A stretch of DNA of 6,660 nucleotides, from assembly GCA_016868515.1 (NCBI GenBank), contig VGGM01000088.1:1-6660 (forward strand), in the 5' to 3' direction. A program made the position numbers and the translations under genes. This document shows positions 1 through 6,654 of the stretch, one piece after another (positions within the stretch are counted from its first letter, which is position 1; every line of letters starts with the position of its first letter). This DNA comes from Bacteroidota bacterium. Lineage in GTDB: Bacteria > Bacteroidota > Bacteroidia > Bacteroidales > VadinHA17. Below the pieces are notes generated by a model. The model did no database searches. It saw only the letters and a program-made list of their open reading frames with translations, and was not told the origin of the DNA.

Positions 1-405
1 TTCACCAGCCACGAGAAAGATGCCTACGGCCATGCCAAACTCGGCGGAATAGGCGATGTGGTGTCGAATGAGATAAAAAACCTTACCGCAAAATTCAATC
101 ACGGCAAAACCATCAACATTATCAACCAGAAGCTGGGATATCTTGTAAGGGGCGGAGATCCCGATGCAGTAGACTCAATAGTGCCAATGGCTTACGGGAA
201 CCTTGCTCTTGATCTTATCCTTAAGGGCATCCATGGCAGGGTTGTGGTACTCAAAAACGGCAGGTACGATAATGTACCCATCGACGTGGTTACTGCCTCG
301 AAAAAGGTGGTGAAGGTGTCAGATTACTACAATACAGAGCGGCTAAGACCTTTCTATCACAGTTTTGAGATGAAACCGTTCTTCCTCATGGCTGCAGAGT
401 ATTAA
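1..405 (+). CDS. pfkA: 6-phosphofructokinase, C-terminal part (5' end outside window)
   Basis: This is the last 134 residues of a phosphofructokinase, a cytosolic glycolytic enzyme that phosphorylates fructose 6-phosphate to fructose 1,6-bisphosphate. The frame is open from base 1, so the gene begins upstream, and the GTG at 58 is internal rather than a start. The segment KLGYLVRGGDP (fragment residues 44-54) corresponds to the family's LGHIQRGGSP-type sugar-phosphate-binding loop. The Arg that contacts fructose 6-phosphate is present, and Tyr stands where E. coli PfkA has His249. Upstream, GHAKLGGIGD also fits the family. The tail after the RGG loop is somewhat longer than in E. coli PfkA, which points to the longer mixed ATP/PPi group. 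The phosphoryl donor cannot be decided, because the discriminating N-terminal glycine loop lies outside the window. It ends in TAA, 81 nt before rsgA. The family is confident; ATP versus PPi use is open. Confidence 0.9.
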   Translation, partial: FTSHEKDAYGHAKLGGIGDVVSNEIKNLTAKFNHGKTINIINQKLGYLVRGGDPDAVDSIVPMAYGNLALDLILKGIHGRVVVLKNGRYDNVPIDVVTASKKVVKVSDYYNTERLRPFYHSFEMKPFFLMAAEY

Positions 406-425
406 AAACCTGAGAGTTACCGATA

Positions 426-436
426 CTGATGATCAG
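426..436. repeat. Short interrupted palindrome between pfkA and rsgA
   Basis: CTGAT-G-ATCAG is a perfect 5+5 inverted repeat around one base, 21 nt after the phosphofructokinase stop. It could be a small protein-binding site, but it is too short, and its loop too small, to act as a terminator. The rest of the 81-nt gap is A/T-rich near rsgA (461-477) without a recognisable promoter pair. An 11-bp palindrome can arise by chance, hence the low confidence that it is functional. Confidence 0.2.
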
Positions 437-486
437 CACCCCGGGCTTTTCAACAGTAATGATTATTTTTATAGAAATCCGGCATC

Positions 487-1413
487 TTGGAAAAGGGTAC
501 AGTAATCAAGTCAACAGGTAAACATTTTATCGTTCTCGGTGACAGCGGTACCCGGGTCCTCTGCTCAATAAAAGGCCGGTTCAGGGTAAGGGAGATCAAA
601 ACCACCAACCCTGTTGCTGTTGGCGACAGGGTCTGTTTCCAGTCTTACGGTGACGGAACCGAGGGAATAATTTCACGACTTGAACCGCGGGACAACTATA
701 TAATCAGAAAATCATCAAATCTGTCGCATGAGGCACAGATTATTGCCGCAAATATCGATCAGGCAGTGGTTATGGCCTCCGTCATCAACCCTGAGACCCC
801 GGTTGAATTCATTGACAGATTCCTTGTTACGGCGCAGGCATATTCAGTACCCGCAGTTGTGCTGTTCAACAAACTCGATCTGTGCCGGCAGGAAGATACA
901 ATGAAGCTCGGGTATTATATGAATCTGTACAAAACCATAGGGTACCATACTCTTGCCATTTCGCTTACTACCGGGGAGAATACGGGCCTTCTTCCCGAAC
1001 TGTTCTCAGGAAAGATATCATTACTGGCAGGAAACTCAGGCGTGGGCAAATCAACAATGCTTAATCTGCTTAACCCTGAGCTGAATCTGAGGACCCGGGA
1101 GATATCATCATATCACCGCCAGGGGAAGCATACAACTACATTTCCCGAGATGCACCCGATGCCGTTCGAAGGAGCAATAATCGACACGCCCGGAATCAGG
1201 GGCTTCGGGGTTATCGACCTTGAGAAGGGCGAAACATACCACTTTTTTCCTGAGATATTCCGGGTTGCTGCAGCCTGCCGTTTCAATAACTGCCTTCACA
1301 TTAGCGAACCCGGCTGCGCTGTAATAAGCGCAGTTGAGAGCGGCGAAATTGCATGGACACGATACAGAAGTTATATCAGTATAATGGACGATGGCGATTC
1401 AAGGTACAGATGA
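487..1413 (+). CDS. rsgA: Ribosome small-subunit-dependent GTPase RsgA
   Basis: RsgA (YjeQ/YloQ) is a cytosolic GTPase that binds the 30S subunit late in assembly, checks the decoding centre and helps release maturation factors. The 308 residues are of usual family length. An OB-fold lies at about residues 1-70. The GTPase domain is circularly permuted, with G4 (NKLD, 128-131) before the P-loop GNSGVGKST (182-190), then G2 in GKHTTT (213-218) and G3 DTPG (233-236). The C-terminal zinc knuckle is C264, C269, H271 and C277, within a C-x4-C-x-H-x5-C pattern. The start is TTG at 487. An in-frame TAG at 472-474 rules out anything longer, and the N-terminus MEKGTVIKSTG matches the family, so an internal ATG would cut the OB-fold. 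No convincing Shine-Dalgarno sequence precedes it. The gene lies 81 nt after the phosphofructokinase gene and 62 nt before the sensor kinase, on the same strand. Confidence 0.97.
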   Translation: MEKGTVIKSTGKHFIVLGDSGTRVLCSIKGRFRVREIKTTNPVAVGDRVCFQSYGDGTEGIISRLEPRDNYIIRKSSNLSHEAQIIAANIDQAVVMASVINPETPVEFIDRFLVTAQAYSVPAVVLFNKLDLCRQEDTMKLGYYMNLYKTIGYHTLAISLTTGENTGLLPELFSGKISLLAGNSGVGKSTMLNLLNPELNLRTREISSYHRQGKHTTTFPEMHPMPFEGAIIDTPGIRGFGVIDLEKGETYHFFPEIFRVAAACRFNNCLHISEPGCAVISAVESGEIAWTRYRSYISIMDDGDSRYR

Positions 1414-1467
1414 GTATGATAATGACAATATTGGGTTAACTTTATAGCCGCCAACAAATCAATCCCC

Positions 1468-1475
1468 GGGGGAGA
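1468..1475 (+). promoter_or_regulatory. Purine-rich run abutting the sensor kinase start
   Basis: A GGGGGAG run ends one base before the ATG at 1476. It resembles a Shine-Dalgarno core, but the spacer of 1 nt is far shorter than the usual 5-9 nt. It is also half of the self-complementary CCCCGGGG at 1464-1471. It is recorded because it is the only ribosome-binding candidate at this start; efficient use is doubtful. Bacteroidota often initiate without a strong Shine-Dalgarno sequence. Confidence 0.25.
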
Positions 1476-4373
1476 ATGAAACGAGCCACAATTATTGCAA
1501 TTGCCCTCCTGATAGTGATTGGAGTAGCCAACTACTACTACTATTCAAACCTGTTCAGGAAACAGATACAATATATTTCCGACCTTCTTGACAGACAGGT
1601 TCAGACAATCGGTCAGGAGGTGGATGAATTCAACCTCTTTTTTACCAGCGACCTTTCAAAGATCGACTTTACCGATGATATCGGCCGGTTTTTCGATGAT
1701 GCAGCCATAAATATGAGGGCAACCGAAAGACTTAAATTGTATTTTATTAAATACCAGGACTTTATTACCGGGATTTCAATTATCAATGATCGGTCTGACG
1801 TCTTTAACATTGCCCTTGATGAAACGAAGGAGGGTTTCAGGAAGGGGCTGTTCACGAATGAGGATTACTGGCTGATGAACACTTTCCAGACACACGATCA
1901 GCAAAAGATATATCAGCAGGATGCGATTGTTTTTGAGGGGAGTAAATACAATTATTATCATCCCATACTCAATTCCGCAGGGGAGGTGGTGGCCAATTTC
2001 AGGGTCAGTGTCGATCATAACAGGTATTTTTCAGCTCTTTTCGACCGCTTCAAGACCGAGCAATACCAGTGGCAGTGGCTTGTTACTGACGAAGGAGAGA
2101 TTGTGAAAGACAAGTTTCTGGAAAGGGAACTTGAGTTGAATCCCGAAAGCACAGTAACCTACGAGCGTATAAGGCAGATAGTTGATGATATTACCGAAGG
2201 CTCAACCGGCAATATCAGGCATCGCGTTACAGTGAACGACGACAGCCGTACCATAATTTCTTCATATTGTCCGGTCAGCCTTCTGGCCGGAATGGATTAC
2301 GGTATCGTTTTTTCCGCTCCGACCGATTTTTTCCAGACATATATCATCAGGAACTCAACATCCATAGTGGTTTCCACCCTGTTGATTATTATCATCATAA
2401 TACTGGTATTCAATTGGCATTTCCGCCGCGATCGTTCAAAAATGATTAATGCCCGTGATGCGGAAAGGATGCTTGACAGACTGATTGACGAAATGCCGGT
2501 TGGGGTTATTATCTATAATTCAGGAAGGGAAATTCTGAAGGCAAACAAAATCTCGGCCGGCTTCTATTCATATGCCGTTGAAGAAGATATGACCGGGAAG
2601 ATATTCCCTGAAACACATCTCTCAGACGATTCCGATTACTTCTCCAGATATCTTGGCGGCAAATTCAGCCCCGAACAGTTTGTAATAATCAGGAAAGAGG
2701 TAGGCGAACTTGTTCTTTTCCGGAGCAGTATCCCGGTAAGGTATCATGGCGTTGATGCTACCATGGAGATTCTCATTGATGTAACAATGCTCGAATCGGC
2801 CAGAAAAAAGGAGGAGAAGGCCAATGTCGCCAAAACCGAGTTCCTCGCGAGGATGAGCTATGAAATAAGGACACCCCTCAATGGTATTATCGGCATGACC
2901 GACATGCTGGCAAAACACGACCTTGAGCCTGAGTCATCGGAAATGGTGTTGATTCTCAGGCGCTCAACTGAATTGCTGCTGGGTATCATAAATGACATTC
3001 TCGATTTCTCAAGCATCGAGTCAGGGAAAATTATTCTTGACGAGATACCATTCGATCTTCACCAGGAGCTGGCGTTTTGCGTCGATCTGGCTCAGAGCCG
3101 CATTGAGGGAAGGGATGTAAGAATGAACTGTATGGTCGACATTTCCGTACCTGAAAAGATTATTGGAGACCCGTTCCGGCTACGGCAGGTTCTGACCAAC
3201 CTTACACACTTTGCAGTTCAGAATACTGAATCGGGAAAAGTTGCAATCAACTGCCGGCAGAAAAGCATTAAGGAGGGGGTTATTACCCTTGAGTTTGAAA
3301 TCAGCGACACGGGCAGGGGGCATGAAAAGGCTGAACTGAAGACTATTTTCGGCGATTTCGTGCAGGCTGAGACAATGTCGGCAAGAACCAGAAGCACGCC
3401 GGGACTGAGTACTGTCCTTGCCAGGCAGATGATTGAGATCATGGGTGGTAAGCTGATGGCCTCATCTCCGTCAGGCCTCTCAGACGATGATCGTTACCCT
3501 GGCACAAGGGTGCTGTTTACGATTAATGTCTATTCAAATGAACGTGTTCCCAAAACCTACGATAAGTCAGCGGTACGGTCATTTTCCGATATAAGGGCGC
3601 TTGTTGTTACCGGTGTTCAGAGCCGCGATGAAGATCTTCTCTCCATTTTTCACAAGGCAGGCATCAGGACGTCAGTTACAACATACAATAAATCGACCAT
3701 AAACCAGCTTCGTGCCAACAGTGCCTCCGGGACTGACAGATACAATCTTATTGTCCTGCTTGATGAAGCGGAAATGAGCGGATTCGAAGTAGCCGGGGCG
3801 CTGAAGCTGAATGACATGCACCCTGAGTATGCCATTATTCTTATTAGCTCGGCAGATATGAAGGGGAACTACCTGAAATGCCTTAATATGGGAGTCGACC
3901 ATTACCTTGTTAAGCCGCTGGGCGAAGAGGAGTTGTACGATGCAATACTGCAGTGTTTCCCCATGGCAAAGCCGGAGGAGATGAATGAATCAAGGCATGC
4001 CGTTTCAGATCTGGAAATTCTTGTTGCAGAAGATAACCAGCTCAACAGCAGGGTTATGGAGAAGATGCTGGGCAGTATGGGGTATAATCCCGACTTTGCT
4101 TCCGACGGCAGGGAGGCCTGCTCCATGGCCGGCAAGAAGCAATATGATGTGGTTTTTATGGACCTGATCATGCCGGTAATGGATGGCTACGAGGCATCCA
4201 AAAAAATATCTGGAAATCCCCGGCCTCCCCTGATAGTGGCATTTACAGCCGACAATATGCCGGAATCGAGGCGAAAGGCTGAATTGTCGGGAATCCGTGA
4301 ATTTGTCAGCAAACCGGTAAGGATTGAACACCTCAGGAGCATACTGAGGAAGCATTTTGTTGACAGGCATTGA
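1476..4373 (+). CDS. Membrane hybrid histidine kinase-like protein with degenerate kinase core (probable pseudokinase)
   Basis: This 965-residue inner-membrane protein has hybrid two-component architecture. TM1 spans about 4-24 and TM2 about 295-314, enclosing about 270 extracytoplasmic residues of dCache-like size and pattern (VSVD at 177-180 closing a first PDC-like half; fold inferred). A PAS-like domain follows (about 330-440), then HisKA (450-515), HATPase (about 525-685), REC1 (about 705-825) and REC2 (about 845-960). The H-box reads KTEFLARMSYEIRTPLNGIIG, abbreviated here to its core MSYEIRTPL, with Y462 where His is phosphorylated. In the N-box, F579 replaces the Mg-binding Asn. G1 (D611, G613, G615) survives, but G2 is STPGLSTVL (640-648) instead of GGTGLGLAI. 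REC1 has T712-G713 for the acidic pair and an altered acceptor region. REC2 is intact (E852, D853, D896, T924, K946). No HPt domain or DNA-binding output is present. The unbroken frame and preserved dimerisation helices argue for a functional scaffold. The sensed ligand is unknown. Confidence 0.93.
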   Translation: MKRATIIAIALLIVIGVANYYYYSNLFRKQIQYISDLLDRQVQTIGQEVDEFNLFFTSDLSKIDFTDDIGRFFDDAAINMRATERLKLYFIKYQDFITGISIINDRSDVFNIALDETKEGFRKGLFTNEDYWLMNTFQTHDQQKIYQQDAIVFEGSKYNYYHPILNSAGEVVANFRVSVDHNRYFSALFDRFKTEQYQWQWLVTDEGEIVKDKFLERELELNPESTVTYERIRQIVDDITEGSTGNIRHRVTVNDDSRTIISSYCPVSLLAGMDYGIVFSAPTDFFQTYIIRNSTSIVVSTLLIIIIIILVFNWHFRRDRSKMINARDAERMLDRLIDEMPVGVIIYNSGREILKANKISAGFYSYAVEEDMTGKIFPETHLSDDSDYFSRYLGGKFSPEQFVIIRKEVGELVLFRSSIPVRYHGVDATMEILIDVTMLESARKKEEKANVAKTEFLARMSYEIRTPLNGIIGMTDMLAKHDLEPESSEMVLILRRSTELLLGIINDILDFSSIESGKIILDEIPFDLHQELAFCVDLAQSRIEGRDVRMNCMVDISVPEKIIGDPFRLRQVLTNLTHFAVQNTESGKVAINCRQKSIKEGVITLEFEISDTGRGHEKAELKTIFGDFVQAETMSARTRSTPGLSTVLARQMIEIMGGKLMASSPSGLSDDDRYPGTRVLFTINVYSNERVPKTYDKSAVRSFSDIRALVVTGVQSRDEDLLSIFHKAGIRTSVTTYNKSTINQLRANSASGTDRYNLIVLLDEAEMSGFEVAGALKLNDMHPEYAIILISSADMKGNYLKCLNMGVDHYLVKPLGEEELYDAILQCFPMAKPEEMNESRHAVSDLEILVAEDNQLNSRVMEKMLGSMGYNPDFASDGREACSMAGKKQYDVVFMDLIMPVMDGYEASKKISGNPRPPLIVAFTADNMPESRRKAELSGIREFVSKPVRIEHLRSILRKHFVDRH

Positions 4374-4377
4374 TATG
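4365..4377 (+). promoter_or_regulatory. mnmH start region, coupled to the kinase stop
   Basis: The kinase stop TGA (4371-4373) is followed after one base by ATG (4375-4377), giving TGATATG. A weak AGG at 4365-4367 lies 7 nt before the ATG. In-frame TTG codons at 4357 and 4360 would add six residues overlapping the kinase gene. The ATG is preferred because the family similarity begins with the rhodanese domain just downstream. The arrangement is typical of translational re-initiation or coupling. Confidence 0.45.
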
Positions 4378-5421
4378 CAAAGCAGAAGAATAGGGGCTGA
4401 AGAATTCATTGAGCTTTCAGGTTCATTGCCAGTAGCCGATACCCGTTCCCCGGGAGAGTACCTGTCGGGTCACATGCCCGGTGCCGTGAATCTCCCGCTC
4501 TTCGATGATTCTGAGAGGGCAGCTGTGGGCCGCCTATACAGGAAGGAAGGACGTGCCGGCGCGGTGAGTGAAGGACTGAAGCTCACCGGCCCGAAACTCG
4601 AAACAATTTTCTCGCGGGGAACTGAGCTGTCAGGTGGCCGAAATCTGCTGATGTATTGCTGGAGGGGGGGACTTCGCTCTGAGTCTGTGGCCTGGCTGCT
4701 TTCAGTCGGTGGAGTCGGGGTGGTATTGCTTGAAGGAGGTTATAAGGCATACCGTAATTACATACTTAAAGAGCTGGGAATAAAGCGGAGGGTTGTAATT
4801 CTCGGTGGAATGACAGGCAGTGGTAAAACTGACATTCTGAATATCCTGGCGGGTATGGGTGAACAGGCAATCGACCTGGAGAGGCTGGCCTCGCACAGGG
4901 GTTCGGCATTTGGCGCTCTCGGTCAGGCCGCACAGCCATCAACCGAACAGTTTTCAAACAACCTGTACGATGTATGGCGCGGGCTCGATTACGAAAAACC
5001 TGTCTGGCTTGAGGACGAGAGCCGGAATATCGGGACTGTTTTTCTCCCCGATGCTTTCTGGGCCAACATGCAGGAATCGCCCGTTATAGCAATTATTCCT
5101 CCGGCCAGGGTAAGGATACCAAGACTGGTAAGGGAGTATTCCTGTTTTCCTCCCGGAATGCTGTTGCAGGCAGTTCGGAAGATTTCGAAGAGGCTCGGGG
5201 GCGACCGCACAGGGTCAGCTGTTGAAGCAATTGAAAAGGGAGACTTTGAGAAGGCTGTGGCCATAACCCTTGAGTATTATGACAAGACCTATCTTCATTC
5301 GTTATCGCGTCACCCCGAGTCACATGTACATATTCTGAACACCGATTCCGACGATCCCGAGTACAATGCCGGCCTTGTTCTCGACCTTGCAAGAAAGAGG
5401 GGACTTGTTCTACCGGCCTGA
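4375..5421 (+). CDS. mnmH: tRNA 2-selenouridine synthase (2-thiouridine geranyl/selenotransferase) MnmH/SelU
   Basis: MnmH converts 2-thiouridine at wobble position 34 of tRNAs for Lys, Glu and Gln to 2-selenouridine through an S-geranyl intermediate, using geranyl diphosphate and selenophosphate supplied by SelD. The 348 residues have the family's two parts. The N-terminal rhodanese domain (about 4-130) has ADTRSPGEYLSGHMPGA at 21-37 and the active-site loop CWRGG with C95, the family's essential cysteine. The C-terminal P-loop domain has Walker A GMTGSGKT (145-152), then IDLE and ASHRGSAFG (172-180), which are characteristic of this family, and EDESRNIG (213-220). All expected motifs are present and the length is close to normal. 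The ATG at 4375 follows the kinase stop by one base, suggesting one transcript. The 3' end overlaps the convergent U32 gene by 12 nt. selD is not in this window, so whether selenation actually occurs in this organism cannot be told. Confidence 0.96.
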   Translation: MQSRRIGAEEFIELSGSLPVADTRSPGEYLSGHMPGAVNLPLFDDSERAAVGRLYRKEGRAGAVSEGLKLTGPKLETIFSRGTELSGGRNLLMYCWRGGLRSESVAWLLSVGGVGVVLLEGGYKAYRNYILKELGIKRRVVILGGMTGSGKTDILNILAGMGEQAIDLERLASHRGSAFGALGQAAQPSTEQFSNNLYDVWRGLDYEKPVWLEDESRNIGTVFLPDAFWANMQESPVIAIIPPARVRIPRLVREYSCFPPGMLLQAVRKISKRLGGDRTGSAVEAIEKGDFEKAVAITLEYYDKTYLHSLSRHPESHVHILNTDSDDPEYNAGLVLDLARKRGLVLPA

Positions 5422-6654
5422 CTCCACCCTGTGATAAACCTTATCGGATCTTCGTACCGGCGTTAATACCGGAATCGAACACATCTCTCCCTTCAGGGCT
5501 TTTTCAACAGGCCTGAGGTCGACTCTTATCTCACCGGCGGTGAATTCCATTGCGCCTGTTGACGGGCCTGTTATAAGCAGATTGTCGCCTGTTTTAAGGT
5601 CGCCGTTCTCGAGTTTTATTTCTGCAACCCCGATTTTCGCAAAGTAGTTCGTAACCCTTCCAAGGTAAACCTTTGTCATGGTTGCCGACGAACCGTACCT
5701 GCTTGTCCATTCGCCAAGCCTCTGGCCCAGGTAGTATCCGTCCCAGAACCCCCTGTTGAAAACAGTTGCGAGCCGCGCGCGCCAAACCTCAATTTCTTCA
5801 TCGGTATAGGTTCCGCCGATAATTGCATTGAGAGCTTCGTTATAGCATTCCGTCACTGTTCTGACATACTCGGCCGACCGAGCGCGACCCTCTATTTTCA
5901 TTACACTTACTCCGGCATCGGCAATTTTATTAAGGAACCCGATGGTGCAAAGGTCTTTTGGCGACATGATGTATTCATTGTCGATTTCCAGTTCGTGCCC
6001 GGTCTCCTTCTCCGTAACTACATAGGCCTTCCGGCATGTCTGGTAGCAGGTGCCCCTGTTTGCGGAGGTGTTGCTTTCATGCAGGCTCAGGTAGCACTTG
6101 CCCGATACGGCCATGCAAAGAGCGCCGTGAATGAACATCTCTATCTGAATTAGCCTTCCGGAAGGACCCCTGATGTTGTTCTTTCTGATGTAGTCGTAGA
6201 TGATCCTAACCTGATCGAGGTTAAGTTCACGGGCAAGAACAATTACATCGGCAAATGATGCATAGAATCTGAGAGCTTCGCTGTTGGTGATGTTTACCTG
6301 GGTTGAAAGGTGAACCTCAGCTCCTGCCCGGGCAGCGTAATCGATAACCGCCATGTCGGATGCTATTATTGCTGAAACTCCCGCTTTAACCGAAGCATCG
6401 ACAATCTCCCTCATCTGGTTCATCTCCCTGTCATAAACCACGACATTCAGCGTGAGGTATGTTCTGATACCCTTCCCGCCACACAATGCGGTTATGGCAG
6501 GCAGATCGGAAATGGTGAAGTTATTGGCCGAACCGGCCCGCATGTTAAGCTGGTCAATGCCAAAATAGACTGAATCGGCCCCTCCCTGAATTGCTGCAGC
6601 AAGCGATTCAGACGAACCGGCCGGAGCCATTATTTCGAAGTCACTTCTCTTCAT
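5410..6654 (-). CDS. trhP: U32-family protein, TrhP/YegQ-like (probable tRNA uridine 5-hydroxylation protein)
   Basis: This 414-residue protein belongs to peptidase family U32, most of whose studied bacterial members work in RNA or quinone hydroxylation rather than proteolysis. The signature EMFIHGALCMAVSGKCYLS (172-190) matches the U32 pattern exactly. Four cysteines at C180, C187, C203 (or C207) and C236 sit where U32 proteins such as UbiU/UbiV bind a 4Fe-4S cluster. MSPKDLC (230-236) and KIEGRARS (253-260) resemble TrhP/YegQ/YrrO. TrhP takes part in prephenate-dependent 5-hydroxylation of wobble U34 in a set of tRNAs. The length is near that of B. subtilis YrrO and shorter than E. coli YegQ. 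The N-terminal half looks like a TIM-barrel (MAPAGS at 9-14, GADSVYFG at 25-32). The ATG at 6652-6654 leaves only 6 bases of upstream sequence, so its promoter is out of view. The stop TAG lies within mnmH. Family membership is very secure; the exact substrate is less so, with RlhA-like 23S rRNA hydroxylation as the alternative. Confidence 0.92.
   Translation of the reverse strand: MKRSDFEIMAPAGSSESLAAAIQGGADSVYFGIDQLNMRAGSANNFTISDLPAITALCGGKGIRTYLTLNVVVYDREMNQMREIVDASVKAGVSAIIASDMAVIDYAARAGAEVHLSTQVNITNSEALRFYASFADVIVLARELNLDQVRIIYDYIRKNNIRGPSGRLIQIEMFIHGALCMAVSGKCYLSLHESNTSANRGTCYQTCRKAYVVTEKETGHELEIDNEYIMSPKDLCTIGFLNKIADAGVSVMKIEGRARSAEYVRTVTECYNEALNAIIGGTYTDEEIEVWRARLATVFNRGFWDGYYLGQRLGEWTSRYGSSATMTKVYLGRVTNYFAKIGVAEIKLENGDLKTGDNLLITGPSTGAMEFTAGEIRVDLRPVEKALKGEMCSIPVLTPVRRSDKVYHRVESGR

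Noticed and set aside
58..405. A complete small protein starting at GTG 58
   Set aside because: The frame stays open to base 1 and the residues before 58 continue the phosphofructokinase similarity, so it is the tail of a longer gene.
439..445. CCCCGGG shared by the rsgA and kinase upstream regions (also 1464-1470), considered as a common operator
   Set aside because: The same string occurs inside mnmH at 4448-4454 and CCCGGG appears within rsgA, so it is simply a frequent word here.
464..471. TATTTTTA, similar to the Bacteroidota -7 element TAnnTTTG, upstream of rsgA
   Set aside because: The last base differs from consensus and no TTTG/TTG -33 element lies about 20 nt upstream; A/T-rich sequence gives such matches by chance.
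1437..1444. TAACTTTA, a possible -7 promoter element before the sensor kinase
   Set aside because: It deviates from TAnnTTTG at the final G and lacks a -33 partner at the expected distance.
2859..2861. The sensor kinase as a broken pseudogene
   Set aside because: The 965-codon frame has no stop or frameshift, REC2 is fully conserved and the dimerisation helices and membrane segments are intact, which fits a maintained non-catalytic protein better than decay.
4005..4409. A 134-residue open frame on the - strand opposite the kinase REC2 and the mnmH start
   Set aside because: It lies antisense to a well-conserved receiver domain and shows no recognisable motif; it is a shadow of the coding strand.
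5451..5479. Interrupted inverted repeat TTCG-TA-CCGG ... CCGG-AAT-CGAA near the convergent 3' ends, considered as a bidirectional terminator
   Set aside because: It lies inside the U32 coding region, the stem is broken by unpaired bases, and no T-run follows on either strand.
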